Shown here: positions 21,583-33,009 of the stretch, one piece after another
How the letters are laid out: each line of letters begins with the position of its first letter
How positions within the stretch are numbered: the stretch's first letter is position 1
Origin: Schistocerca nitens
Lineage: Eukaryota > Arthropoda > Insecta > Orthoptera > Acrididae
DNA length: 64,000 bases
Direction: 5' to 3'
Assembly (NCBI RefSeq): GCF_023898315.1
Contig: NC_064623.1
Location: forward strand, 17,435,140-17,499,139
Translations under genes and position numbers: made by a program
Notes under the pieces: generated by a model
What the model saw: only the letters and a program-made list of their open reading frames with translations
What the model was told of the DNA's origin: nothing
The model's database searches: none

Positions 21583-22684
21583 GTCACATGAGAAAAGTTT
21601 CCAACCGATTTCTCATACACAAATAGCACTTCACCGGCGTAGCCTGGTGAAACGTTGTTGTGGTGCGTCGTGTAAGAAGGAGAAATGCGTACCATCACGT
21701 TTCCGACTTTGATACAGGTAGGATCGTAGCCTATCGCGACTGCGGTTTACCGTATTGCGACACTGCTGCCCGCGTTGGTCGAGATTCAATGAGTGTTAGC
21801 AGAATATGGAATCGGTGGGTTCAGGAGGGTAATATGGAACGCCGTGCTGCATCCCAACGGCCTCGTATCACTAGCAGTCGAGATGACAGGCATCTTATCT
21901 GCCTGGCTGTAACGGATCGTGCAGCCACGTCTCGATCCCTGAGTCTACAGATGGGGACGTTTGCAAGACAACAACCAACTGGACGAACAGTTCGACGACG
22001 TTTGCAGCAGCATGGACTATCAGCTGGGAGAGAGTGGCTGCGGTTACCCTTGACGCTGCATCACAGACAGGAGCGCCTGCGATGGTGTACTCGACGACGA
22101 ATCTGGGTGCACGAATGGCAAAAGTCATTTTTTCGGATGAATCCAGGTTCTGTTTACAGCATCATGATGGTCGCATCCGTGTTTGGCGACACCGCGGTGA
22201 ACGCACATTGGAAGCGTGTATTCGTCATCGCCATACTGACGTATCACCCGGCGTTATGGTATGGGGTGCCATTGGTTACACGTCTCGGTCACCTCTTGTT
22301 CTCATTGACGGCACTTTGAACAGTGGACGTTCTATTTCAGATGTGTTACGACCCGTGGCTCTACCCTTCATTCGATCCCTGCGAAACCCTACATTTCAGC
22401 AGGATAATGCACGACCGCTTGTTGCAGGTACTATACGGGCCTTTCTGGATACAGAAAATGTTCGTACACGCCATCCAAGCTCTGTTTCACTCAATGCCCA
22501 GGCGTATCAAGGCCGTTATTACGGCCAGAGGTGGTTGTTCTGGGTACTGATTTCTCAGGATCTGTGCACCCAATTTGCGTGAAATGTAATCACATGTCGG
22601 TTTTAGTATAATATATTTGTCCAATGAATACCCGTTTATCATCTGCATTTCTTCTTGGTGTAGCAATTTTAATGGCCAGTAGTG
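21583..22684 (+). mobile_element. Tc1-like family T element, left end lost
   Basis: The right inverted repeat ends GCAATTTTAATGGCCAGTAGTG, followed by TA (22685-22686). The left side begins in the 5' region (CATGAGAAAAGTTTCCAACC) without the expected CACTACTGGCC terminus. Sister copies lie at 26498, 40885 and 52151. Confidence 0.85.
21663..22550 (+). pseudogene. Tc1-like transposase pseudogene, catalytic Glu region deleted
   Basis: Counterpart of the family T transposase. The family ATG is GTG here (21663). HTH residues (RIVAYRDCGLPYCDTAARVG) and RTVRRRLQQHG are readable in one frame. A frameshift near 22130 moves to KVIFSDESRFCLQHHDGRI (first Asp), and FQQDNARP (second Asp) follows. Compared with the copy at 52369, about 150 bp are missing between NVR and HAIQAL near 22466. 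That removes the SPDLSSIEN motif with the third catalytic residue. Not functional. Confidence 0.85.
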
Positions 22685-23395
22685 TATAAGAGATAGAAAC
22701 ACATTGCACATGTCAGTGGACAGAGGAGAGCTCAAAGTTTCCAAACGGCAGTGCTGTTACTAGTTTGTAGCAACGGTTCACTCCTTGGTGAGTTCGTACT
22801 TGGCTCCCAGAGGGCCCCAGCCTTTGCAGCACCTTCTCCCTTTCCGTGGCGCACGTCTATCCTCCTCCTATTCTTTTTCCCCTACCTTGGGAAACACTCT
22901 GGGATATTTTTGGGAATGTGTTCTGAAGTTTCAGTAGCCTGACCTCAGATCAGTCCTTCCAATATTTCTTTCTTTCTTCGTTCTCCATCTCCTATCCTTC
23001 CTCTGCTTCGACGTTTGAGGTTCTTCTTTGTTTTTTCTTCCTCCCTCTGTGCCCCTGAAAGCCGGCCCACGCGTCTGATTCGTTACAGGTGACTGGGTAA
23101 CGTGTAATTCTCGGCCCGGGTCGACAGGTAGGGCCTGCACGTCTGGTACAGGCCAGCTCCAGGAAGGGGTAATTGTCTCAGCTACTATCTTCCCAAATTA
23201 CCAATTGGTCCCTCTGTCAGCAGTTTGGGAGGTGTGATCTGAGGTGTGAACAACCACGTAAGGGAGGTGCGTCGCTTCCTCCCTCCCCCCTTCCCTCTCC
23301 CCCCCTCCCCTCCTCCCCCTAAGGTCGCAAACAGTTGGAAGGAGCGCGCCATTGGAGACGCTGGGACACTGGCGATCGTAGGGGATTTTCTTACA

Positions 23396-24480
23396 ATGAG
23401 CCAATCACCATCCTACACTGCGTCTACTAAACGTAAACGGAATGAGAGTAAAGATTCCCAGAATCTCCCAGCTGCACCTCTGCTCCTTACGCTATCACAT
23501 ACTGAAGAATGTCAGTCCTTTACTGCAGTAAATCTGTGTATTATTCGGATAGGCGTTGATGCAATTACAGGCCCTCTGAAATCCTGCTCTCGTGGATGTA
23601 AGGGAACTTTGCTTTTTGGGACCAACAATGATTTTCAAGCCCAACAACTGCTTGCAGCTTCGCTCCTGCATGACTATCTTGTTTGAGGCTCTTCATGCGG
23701 TGGTGTTTACACTAGGCTGCTCGATGGCGTGAGCGAGGGAGTAATCGAAACTTCGTGTCTGATCAGGGCGTCGCTGCAGCCCCACGGGTAATGAAAATGG
23801 TTGATGCAACCTTAGTGCTTACACGCACTCTCTTCTTCACATTTGACACAGTACTGCTTTCATGAACGATCAAAGCAGGCTACGAAGTCATCACGGTGCA
23901 GCACTACATTCCAAACCCAATGCGCTGTTACCAGCGTCAGTGTTAAAATTACACTCAAATGTACTGTCAAAACACGGCCAGATGTGTTTATTACTTGTGG
24001 TAGGGATGTTCTCGCTGTCTGTTGCCCACCTCCTTCTCTCCGCTGTATCAGTTGCAACGGCGACCGTGCATCCTCAACCCGAGAATGTCCCATGTATTTC
24101 AATGAGCGCGCCATCCACAAGATGTGGCTGAAGTAAAAGGTGCCTTACCCCACCACCCGCAAATTGTTGGCTAGTCGAAAGCCGTGAGTTTTCATCATCT
24201 AGTACTTACAGTACCGTTCCTGCTATGACTCGCTCCATGGAGGACATGGCCATTGCAGACTTGCGACGTCAAATTCGGCATTGCAGTCGTCAAATGACCC
24301 AGACTGACGGTAACATCCACGCACCCTTCTGCTCCAGCTGTGCGACAAGCCACCAAGTCACCTACTCCACAACCGGCAGGCCAGAAAGGTCGGGAGGAAT
24401 ACTCCCGTGAAGACTTTTTACGTCCCTCCAGCCAACAAACATCTGAATCTTCACCTACCAACCGGCAAGGCTCTAAGGAA
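23396..24480 (+). pseudogene. LINE ORF1 (Gag-like, zinc-knuckle) pseudogene
   Basis: ORF1 of I-type LINEs is an RNA-binding protein of the ribonucleoprotein particle. The frame from ATG 23396 (MSQSPSYTASTKRKRNES, basic) runs to 23686. Frameshifts and stops then move to about 23843-24136, where CGRDVLAVCCPPPSLRCISC and STRECPMYFNE show the Cys-rich knuckles and the downstream motif of this family. The gene is interrupted several times. Confidence 0.6.
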
Positions 24481-24779
24481 TAAATTGTCTTGTCCTTTGC
24501 AGACACGGGGATGCTCTTCCTCGGTGTCGCTGTGTGATGCCTTCACCGGGCTGATCTGTTTCGCCAGCGCCCACTGCTAACCGTATTTCTGCCTCGGATT
24601 CTGCAGGCCAATGCAGAGAGACTGCCCACGCCTCTGTGGGTATCGTGGAACAGTATTCTCTATCCTCTGCGCCCTGTAGCAATGAGTCTCGGCAGCTGCT
24701 GAGGTGACAACTTTTCATTTTCCCCTTTCTCCGCTTTCCCCATTGTTATTCCCCTCGAATAGAACATTTATGGCATTCA

Positions 24780-25255
24780 ATCCAACAAGGAGAAATTACA
24801 GCTGCTCTTGGAACGCAGCGTCCCCCTGTTTTCTGCCTCCAGGAAACAAAATTACATCCTCGTGACTGCTTTCGTCTCTCGCATTTCTTTCCAGTCTGCT
24901 TTGACCTTCTCCCCAAGGACAGCATTCAGTCTCATGGAGGAGTCGTGCTGGTCATCTCGGATGGCTGCTGGCTGCATACAACGGTCAAGCCCCACATTGT
25001 CTCAGGGTGTTTTACCTGAACCTGCAATGGGTTGTTAGGTGGGGTGAAGCGAGAAATTGTGTGTGCAAGTGAGCATCCGACCACTCTCCCACCCCCCCTC
25101 CCCCCACCCCCCGCCCCCCAGCCTTGGGTTCTCCTGTCACCGTAGTGGAGGATATGGAAAAGCATCGTTACTGAGAATCATTCCACACTTCCCTCGACCG
25201 GACGCGGTGGTGGATGGTGTGCACAGTAGTAATGGCCACCAAAGCGTGCAGCATT
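24780..25255 (+). pseudogene. LINE ORF2 endonuclease fragment
   Basis: Readable pieces in one frame (LQLLLGTQRPPVFCLQETKLH, FDLLPKDSIQSHGGVVLVIS) match the N-terminus of an apurinic-like endonuclease, including the QETK motif with the catalytic Glu. A C-rich tract at 25078-25122 interrupts it. The rest of the pol ORF is absent. Confidence 0.55.
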
Positions 25256-25315
25256 AGGCAATGCAGGGGTGGGGCTGCTGAGCTGCATGCTAATGTTTAA
25301 TAACTGAATGTACAT

Positions 25316-26312
25316 CTTGTAAGTAGGCTGTTTAGGTTTTTATATTGGTAACGCCACGTAGCGCTCTGTATGAAAATCCTGGCAGGGTCACCAGATGAAA
25401 CGTCCCCTTAGAAAAATTAATGAATTACTGTGCTGATAAACCTCTTACATTATTTGATTTTCAAGCAGCTGAGCAGAACTGAACATACTCAGACATTTCG
25501 CTCTTTACCTATTCTGATCAACACTAAACTGACACACAATATTTTTAGCGCAACGCAATCCGACTTTCAATAATCCCTACAAAATAATGGCCCTGACTAA
25601 CAGTAACCTATACCTTTCATCAATCACTTACCTCACAAAAGTCTCCGTTACTCGAACTACTGCAATTCAGCGAGCTTCAATATTGCCAGCTAAATAAAAG
25701 ATTCTAACTACAGAAGACACTAACTACTGATAGGCATAGTTAGCAAATGAAAGATTTTGATAGAGAACAAGCAATGTATTTACCTTAATAGTGTTGAAAA
25801 GTCATAATATATATAGCAGTTCATGACATCCAGTCTTACAAATTTACTGTCTCTGAAGGACACACGTCCAGATCATCCACTCTCAAAACTCCGCCCTCTC
25901 TCTCCCCACAGTCGGCCGCGGTGGCCGTGCGGTTCTGGCGCTGCAGTCCGGACCCGCGGGACTGCTACTGTCGCAGGTTCGAATCCTGCCTCGGGCATGG
26001 GTGTGTGTGATGTCCTTAGGTTAGTTAGGTTTAAGTAGTTCTGAGTTCTAGGGGACTTATGACCTAAGATGTTGAGTCCCATAGTGCTCAGAGCCATTTG
26101 AACCATTTTTCTCTCCCCACATCCACCACTGCTGGCGGCTCACCTCCAACTGCGCAACGCTATGCGCTGTTAACAGCCAACTGCCCAACACTACAATAGC
26201 GAATATTACAACAATGCCAACCATCCACAGACTGCACACAGCACAGCCAGTGATTTTCATACAGAGCGCTACATGGCGTTACCAACATAAAAACCTAAAC
26301 AGCCTACTTACA
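25316..26312. mobile_element. Foldback/MITE-like element with about 60-bp inverted repeats
   Basis: The left end GTAAGTAGGCTGTTTAGGTT... and the right end ...AACCTAAACAGCCTACTTAC are inverted repeats of about 60 bp that include GGTAACGCCA and AGCGCTCTGTATGAAAATC-like blocks. There is no transposase. About 200 bp is a SINE inserted at 25911. I recognise the interior (AACGTCCCCTTAGAAAAATT) as a common orthopteran repeat. Confidence 0.8.
25911..26110 (+). repeat. SINE family A, full length, inside the foldback element
   Basis: Plus-strand copy with A box TGGCCGTGCGG (25922) and B box GGTTCGAATCC (25976-25986). Its variable-arm-like segment suits a class II tRNA head. It ends AGAGCCATTTGAACCATTTTT. 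The duplication CTCTCCCCACA lies at 25900-25910 and 26111-26121. Confidence 0.95.
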
Positions 26313-26497
26313 ATCTCTCTCCCGTTCCAGTCGTATCACACACACACAGTAGTGGTAAACTGTTCAGTTTGCACCAGTGAGTTACACAATTTTAAAACCA
26401 GGTCAGGTTCTGACAATTGTGTAGGTTGCGCCACATGGTTTCCCATGATTTTAAACTGAGGGTAAGTGGATTTTAAAAAAAAATTCTCACTCTGTTA

Positions 26498-27861
26498 CAC
26501 TACTGGCCATTAAAATTGATACACCAAGAAGAAATGCAGATGATAATCGGGCATTCATTGGACAAATATATTATACTAGAACTGACATGTGATTACACTT
26601 TCACGCAGTTTTGCTCCATAGATCCTGAGAAATCAGTACCCACAACAACCACCTCTGGCCGTAATAACGGCCTTCATACGCCTGGGCATTGAGTCGAACA
26701 GAGCTTGGACGGCGTGCACAGGTACAGCTGCCCATGCAGCTTCAACACGATACCACAGTTCATCAAGAGTAGTGACTGGCGTATTGTGACGAGCCAGTTG
26801 CTCGGCCACCATTGACCTAAGGTTTTCAATTGATGAGAGATGTGGAGAATGTGCTGGCCATGGCAGCAGTCGAACATTTTCTGTATCCAGAAAGGCCCGT
26901 ACAGGACCTGCAATATGCGGTCGTGTATTATCCTGCTGAAATGTAGGGTTTCGCAGGGATCGAATGAAGGGTAGAGCCACGGGTCGTAACACATCTGAAA
27001 TGTAACGTCCACTATTCAAAGTGCTCTCAATGCGAACAAGAGGTGACCGAGACGTGTAACCAATGCACCCCATACCATCACGCCAGGTGATACGCCAGTA
27101 TGGCGATGACGAGTACACGCTCCCAATCTGCGTTCACCGCGATATCGCCAATCACGGATGCGACCATCATGATGCTGTAAACAGAACCTTGATTCATCCG
27201 AAAAAATAACGTTTTGCGATTCGTGCACCCAGGTTCGTCGTTGAGTACACCATCGCAGGCGCTCCTGTCTGTGATGCAGCGTCAATGGGTAACCGCAGAC
27301 ACGTTCTCCGAGCTGATAGTCCATGCTGCTGCAAACATCGTCGAACTGTTCGTGCAGATGGTTGTTGTCTTGCAAACGTCCCCATCTGTTGACTCAGGGA
27401 TCGAGACGTGGCTGCACGAACCGTTACAGCCATGCGGATAAGATGCCTGTCATCTCGACTGCTAGAGATACGAGGCCGTTGGGATCGAGCATGGCATTCC
27501 GTGTTACCCTCCTGAACCCACTGATTCCACATTCTGCTCGACGAACGCGAGCAGCAATGTCGCGATACGATAAACCGCAATCGCGATTGGCTACAATCCG
27601 ATGCTTATCAAAGTCGGAAACGTGACGGTACGCATTTCTCCTCCTTACACGAGGCATCACAACAACGTCTGACCAGTCGACTGCTGTTTGTGTATGAGAA
27701 ATCGGTGTGAAACTTTCCTCATGTTGTAGGCCTCTCCAACCTTGTGTGAATGCTCTGAAAAGCTAATCATTTGCATATCACAGCATCTTCCTCCTGTCGG
27801 CTAAATTTCGCGTCTGTAGCACGTCATCTTCCTAGTGCAGCAATTTTAATGGCCGGTAGTG
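26498..27861 (-). mobile_element. Tc1-like family T element, complete ends
   Basis: TA at 26496-26497 and 27862-27863. The ends CACTACTGGCCATTAAAATT and its near complement at 27830-27861 are inverted repeats. Length 1,364 bp. The transposase is frameshifted. Confidence 0.92.
26633..27657 (-). pseudogene. Tc1-like family T transposase pseudogene
   Basis: The frame begins at ATG 27655-27657 (MPRVRRRNAYRHVSDFDKHRIV) and is carried on by overlapping frames. These give RTVRRCLQQHG, then NVIFSDESRFCLQHHDGRI (first Asp), and FQQDNTRPHIAG (second Asp). SPHLSSIEN follows, with the third acidic residue; SPHL replaces the usual SPDL. The second Asp and the Glu are 34 residues apart. Several frameshifts separate the pieces. 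Confidence 0.88.
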
Positions 27862-28054
27862 TACATGTCTACTCTAATGTCATTGTGTCTGAATTGCTCT
27901 ACGCAGCCTGATGTCTTAATTCAAGGAGTAACCTCTTTCCGAGTCTACGTTTTCTGATTCATGTTTAACAATGATAAAAATTGTAATCCGTCAGTAATTG
28001 AGCATTTTATACTTAGCACTATGCTGGTGGTGCCTGTAGTATGTTTTTCAAGTT

Positions 28055-28250
28055 GTATGGTTCAAATGGCTCTGAGTACTACGGGACTTAACATCTGAGG
28101 TCATCAGTCCCCTAGACTTAGAACTACTCAAACCTACCTAACCTAAGGACATCACACATATCCATGCCCGAGGCAGGATTCGAACCTGCGACAGTAGCGG
28201 TCGCGCGGTTGCAGACTGAAGCCCCTAGAACCGCTCGGTCACTGCTGCCG
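28055..28250 (-). repeat. SINE family A
   Basis: Tail at the low end (GGTTCAAATGGCTCTGAGTA), head at the high end with the B-box complement GATTCGAACC and the A-box region diverged (GGTCACTGCTG). I see no clear duplication. Confidence 0.88.
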
Positions 28251-29223
28251 ACCCACTACCAATCACAAGCCTTTGTGACTTACGTCACCCAATGAAGCAA
28301 CGTGTTTCCAGGAAAACATTTCACTTCCAAGCTATAATGACAATACAAAAACATTTGACCTAAGTACATATAAATATTGTAGTTGTTTGTAGGCTTAGTA
28401 AGTGCAGCGATTATTTTGCGGAAGAAGGGAAGGATAACCTACTACGAGGTATTATTCACTTTGTTTGTTGGTGTGCTGTTGACAAAGTTTTTTTACGTAA
28501 TCGCTGACTCTGTTCTTACGAAGCGGCTGTCTTCTTGTAGTGTGTTCAGGTATCTCCACTGTTATGGTTTCCTGGTTAAGAACAGTAGATAACAGGATGA
28601 AACAGTCACGATCGATTAAATCTCAATATGGCTATACATTGTAGGTAATTTTGAACCCGAAAGATAAGCTTTTACGCTGCACGTTATCCCTGTATTTAGC
28701 CATATTTGTAATTTTTCCTTTAGGAATGGTCAGTTTCCTGAGCGATTAAAGTACTCAGTAGTAAAGCCGCTTTATAAAAAGGGAGAAAGGGATAATGTAG
28801 ATAATTTTAGACCTATTTCTATGCCATCAGTGTTTGCAAAAGTTATCGAAAAGGCTGTGTATGTAAGGTTAATTGATCATTTTATATCACACGATTTGCT
28901 ATCAGATGTACAGTTCGGCTTTAGAAGTCGTTTGACAACTGAAAATGCTATATTCTCTTTTCTCTGTGAGGTAGTGGATGGGCTAAACAAAAAGTTTCGA
29001 ACGCTTGGCGTATTTTTTGATTTAACAAGGGCATTTGACTGTGTTGATCACACAATATTGCTCCAGAGGTTGGACCATTACGGAATAAGGGGAGTAGCTC
29101 ACAATTGGTTCACCTCTTACTTGAGCAACAGGCAGCAAAAGGTCATTATTCACAATGTCGATAACGGCTGTGATGTGGGATCTGAGTGGGATCAGTGTTG
29201 GGGCCGCTCCTGTTCCTTATTTA

Positions 29224-30651
29224 CACTCCCGGAAATGGAAAAAAGAACACATTGACACCGGTGTGTCAGACCCACCATACTTGCTCCGGACACTGCGAGA
29301 GGGCTGTACAAGCAATGATCACACGCACGGCACAGCGGACACACCAGGAACCGCGGTGTTGGCCGTCGAATGGCGCTAGCTGCGCAGCATTTGTGCACCG
29401 CCGCCGTCAGTGTCAGCCAGTTTGCCGTGGCATACGGAGCTCCATCGCAGTCTTTAACACTGGTAGCATGCCGCGACAGCGTGGACGTGAACCGTATGTG
29501 CAGTTGACGGACTTTGAGCGAGGGCGTATAGTGGGCATGCGGGAGGCCGGGTGGACGTACCGCCGAATTGCTCAACACGTGGGGCGTGAGGTCTCCACAG
29601 TACATCGATGTTGTCGCCAGTGGTCGGCGGAAGGTGCACGTGCACGTGCCCGTCGACCTGGGACCGGACCGCAGCGACGCACGGATGCACGCCAAGACCG
29701 TAGGATCCTACGCAGTGCCGTAGGGGACCGCACCGCCACTTCCCAGCAAATTAGGGACACTGTTGCTCCTGGGGTATCGGCGAGGACCATTCGCAACCGT
29801 CTCCATGAAGCTGGGCTACGGTCCCGCACACCGTTAGGCCGTCTTCCGCTCACGCCCCAACATCGTGCAGCCCGCCTCCAGTGGTGTCGCGACAGGCGTG
29901 AATGGAGGGACGAATGGAGACGTGTCGTCTTCAGCGATGAGAGTCGCTTCTGCCTTGGTACCAATGATGGTCGTATGCGTGTTTGGCGCCGTGCAGGTGA
30001 GCGCCACAATCGGGACTGCATACGACCGAGGCACACAGGGCCAACACCCGGCATCATGGTGTGGGGAGCGATCTCCTACACTGGCCGTACACCACTGGTG
30101 ATCGTCGAGGGGACACTGAATAGTGCACGGTACATCCAAACCGTCATCGAGCCCATCGTTCTACCATTCCTAGACCGGCAAGGGAACTTGCTGTTCCAAC
30201 AGGACAATGCACGCCCGCATGTATCCCGTGCCACCCAACGTGCTCTAGAAGGTGTAAGTCAACTACCCTGGCCAGCAAGATCTCCGGATCTGTCCCCCAT
30301 TGAGCATGTTTGGGACTGGATGAAGCGTCGTCTCACGCGGTCTGCACGTCCAGCACGAACGCTGGTCCAACTGAGGCGCCAGGTGGAAATGGCATGGCAA
30401 GCCGTTCCACAGGACTACATCCAGCATCTCTACGATCGTCTCGATGGGAGAATAGCAGCCTGCATTGCTGCGAAAGGTGGATATACACTGTACTAGTGCC
30501 GACATTGTGCATGCTCTGTTGCCTGTGTCTATGTGCCTGTGGTTCTGTCAGTCTGATCATGTGATGTATCTGACCCCAGGAATGTGTCAATAAAGTTTCC
30601 CCTTCCTGGGACAATGAATTCACGGTGTTCTCATTTCAATTTCCAGGAGTG
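29224..30651 (+). mobile_element. Tc1-like element with intact transposase, copy 2, nested in a LINE
   Basis: TA at 29222-29223 and 30652-30653. Ends CACTCCCGGAAATGGAAAAA and AATTTCCAGGAGTG. 1,428 bp. Same family as 6411-7832, opposite orientation. Insertion at a TA in the LINE RT frame is exact. Confidence 0.95.
29468..30496 (+). CDS. Tc1-family transposase, intact (copy 2)
   Basis: A 342-residue DDE transposase expected to cut the element out and insert it at TA. The start is ATG 29468 (MPRQRGREP); the open frame upstream belongs to the LINE and the terminal repeat. Two HTH regions lie at about 11-55 and 85-120, with a basic hinge RARARRPGTGPQRRT between them. Catalytic residues are D157 in FSDESRF, D246 in FQQDNARPH and E279 in SPDLSPIEH. 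The D246-E279 gap of 32 residues is two shorter than classical Tc1. It ends GGYTLY. No stops or frameshifts. It has more Arg at CpG-type codons than copy 1, so it is probably nearer the active ancestor. Confidence 0.94.
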   Translation: MPRQRGREPYVQLTDFERGRIVGMREAGWTYRRIAQHVGREVSTVHRCCRQWSAEGARARARRPGTGPQRRTDARQDRRILRSAVGDRTATSQQIRDTVAPGVSARTIRNRLHEAGLRSRTPLGRLPLTPQHRAARLQWCRDRREWRDEWRRVVFSDESRFCLGTNDGRMRVWRRAGERHNRDCIRPRHTGPTPGIMVWGAISYTGRTPLVIVEGTLNSARYIQTVIEPIVLPFLDRQGNLLFQQDNARPHVSRATQRALEGVSQLPWPARSPDLSPIEHVWDWMKRRLTRSARPARTLVQLRRQVEMAWQAVPQDYIQHLYDRLDGRIAACIAAKGGYTLY

Positions 30652-31722
30652 TATATAAATGATATGCCCTCTAGTATTATGGGTAACTCTAAAATCTCCA
30701 AAATATTTCTGTTTGGTGATGACACTAGCTTGGTAGTAAAGGATGTTGTGTGCAACATTGACTCGGTTTCAAGTAGAGCAGTACATGACCTCAGTTCATG
30801 ACTTGTAGAAAATAAACTAACGTTAAATCACAGTAAGACTCAGTTTTTACCGTTCCTAACACAAAATTCAACAAAACGTGACGTTTTAATCTCACAAAAC
30901 GGGCATATGATTAGTGAAACTGAACAGTTCAAATTCCTAGGTGTTCAGATAGATAGTAAGCCGTTGTGGAAGCCCACGTTCAGGATCTTGTTCAAAGACT
31001 TAATACTGCCATTTTCACTATTCGAACCGTATCGAAAGTTAGTGATATTTCGACACGTAAATTAGTCTACTTTGCTTATTTTCTTTCACATATGTCGTAT
31101 GGTGTTATGTTTTGGGGTAACTCTTCCCATTCCAGAAGGATAGTTTTGGCTCAGAAACGGGCGGTGCGGGCAATAATTGGTGTGAGTTCACGAACCTCTT
31201 GTCGACCTATTTTCACGAGCCTGGGTATTTTGACATTGGCCTCTCAATATGTACATTCCTTATTGTCGTTCCTTGTTACCAATATTAGTTTATTTCAAAC
31301 AATAAGCAGCTTTCACTCGGTTAATACTCGGCAGATATCAAATTTCATTTGGATCGGACTTCCTTAACTCTTCTGCAAAAAGGTGTGCAGTATACTGCTG
31401 CATCCATTTTCAATAAGCTGCCACTCGAATTCAAAAATCTTAGCAGCAATCCACGCGCTTTCAAATCGAAACTGAAGTCTCCTCACGGGTCACTCCTTCT
31501 ATTCTGTCGAAGAGTTCCTTGAAAAATTAAGATGATTCTCATTGTATTGCTGATAGCGTTTGCTTAAACTTATGGACTGATTTTCTTTCAGGTTCATGAA
31601 CATTTATTTTTATCTGTTATTACTTTTTTGTTGTAAGTTCATGTACTGACACGTTCCATGACCTTGGAGATTTGCTCCTCAATTTGGTCCTACGGAACTT
31701 GACATTTAAATAAATAAAAATA

Positions 31723-33000
31723 AATGACGCCGTTGGTAGAGGACGACACGGCGGTTGGTAGGGACAGAATGCGTAACTGACTAATTCCTCCAACTGGCAG
31801 TTTCCTACCGTTTTGATCACATTGGCTGCGTCTGAAGAGCAGAGGGCACCCTCAACCTCTCGCACACCTTTTGGGGATGAAGTGGTGGCAAGGGGCAAAC
31901 GTTTCCCCCAGGGAGACAGTGTACAGTGTGGAGGTCGCGTAAGCTCGAAGGTGTGTGTAATGGTACTTGAATTACGTAACCATTACGGCACCTCACCTTC
32001 AACCTCTCGATACCAGCAATATTCTACTGTGTTTCCGTAAAATAGTTAACATATTTCTGTGACAACATTCAGATTTGATTTCATTAATGTAGAGGTACTT
32101 TGATACATCGATATGTTTATATTGCAATGATATTATTCTTACGTGTATTCTTTCTTTTGTCACTATGGTCTTTGACGTAAGTGTAACTCTGATTTTTGGG
32201 CGCGTGAGCGGTTATTGGAGAGTCAAGTCTTGGTCGTCGTGTTGAAAAGACGCAAATTGTAGTCAGCTTATGAAATGTGAACTTTAACAGTGAGGAAGAT
32301 ATTTTCGAGTATGTTTTATATTGTGAAGTATTGTCGCAAAAAAAGTAATAAAAAAGATGTGTAACTTAAATTCGGAGTGCTGATTACTTTTTTACATCAC
32401 CATTGTCTTAACTTGCAAAAGTTTCATCTTCAAGAATGGTTCATGAAACACATCTATAAAACTTTTGAATATCGCAGAATAACACCTGGGCCTCTTTGTA
32501 TCCGAGCCTTCGACGATTGAGCCACGAGTTCACAACGAGACCAGCGTGGGAAACACGAAAAGATGAGTGCCTAGTTTATCCAGTATTTCAATAAATGAGT
32601 TTATTAACTGTGCTCTAATGACACCTGCCACATAATATAACTTTGTTGTTGCCCGAAAATGCAATATTTAGCAGCGTGAGCAACACTACAATCATAATTA
32701 ATTTTTGACCTTTGTTGTGGTAGGGTTGTTAGAGTGTGTCGCCTGCATGTGAGTTCAGCGCTGTAAAATACAATGTGAAACGATGCACCATGAAGGAATT
32801 ATGCTAATGGGACGGACATAGGTAGATGTGATAAGCTTAAACAGACCAGCAGATGATGACAAATCAGAAAGATTGGATGCTTTCTTCCAGAGCAAGGGCT
32901 TCGGAAATTGGTCCACTTTTGGCCCTTATGCAAGCAAATTATTGGGCTTGCCATTGATTTATAGAGTTGTTGGATGCCCTCCTGAGCGATTTAGTGCCAA
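31723..33000. other. No feature recognised
   Basis: AT-rich intergenic sequence right of the LINE tail, with no supported gene or repeat boundary. Confidence 0.35.
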
Positions 33001-33009
33001 ATTCTCTTA

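Larger units (their letters stand above)
22790..25260 (+). mobile_element. I-clade-like LINE: 5' UTR, ORF1 and start of ORF2; 3' part missing
   Basis: Pyrimidine-rich leader (about 22790-23390), a decayed ORF1 with a Cys-rich zinc-knuckle region (23920-24110), then the start of an endonuclease domain at 24780-25020 (PPVFCLQETKLHP-type frame). The reverse transcriptase is absent. Having the 5' end and lacking the 3' end is the reverse of usual LINE truncation, so the 3' part was lost by deletion or by the foldback element that begins near 25316. Confidence 0.6.
28670..31370 (+). pseudogene. LINE reverse transcriptase pseudogene
   Basis: The enzyme would reverse-transcribe LINE RNA at the nicked target. 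Visible in order: FRPISMPSVFAKVIEK, DVQFGFRSRLTTENAIFSFL, motif A GVFFDLTRAFDCVDH with the catalytic Asp, then GSVLGPLLFLIY. Removing the inserted Tc1 element and one TA restores the frame as LIYINDMPSS. Motif C reads FGDDTSL, so both Asp are kept but the usual Ala is Gly. Downstream, FKFLGVQIDSK is followed by frameshifts and stops, for example TGA at about 30800. 5' truncation removes the endonuclease. Confidence 0.8.
28660..31715 (+). mobile_element. Jockey/CR1-like LINE, 5'-truncated, split by a Tc1 element
   Basis: The reverse transcriptase region starts about 28665 (PVFSHICNFSFRNGQFPERL), and ORF2 sequence runs to about 31450. A 3' UTR and an A/T-rich TAAATAAATAAAAATAAAT tail follow at 31700-31722. 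The Tc1 element at 29224-30651 interrupts the RT domain. Confidence 0.8.

Noticed and set aside
25911-25995. tRNA-like sequence with A and B boxes (also in the other SINEs)
   Set aside because: They are heads of SINEs with target-site duplications and tails, not stand-alone tRNA genes; no acceptor-stem pairing or terminator is convincing.
29192-30057. Long minus-strand open frames across the Tc1 copy
   Set aside because: Shadows of the intact transposase, favoured by its high GC content.
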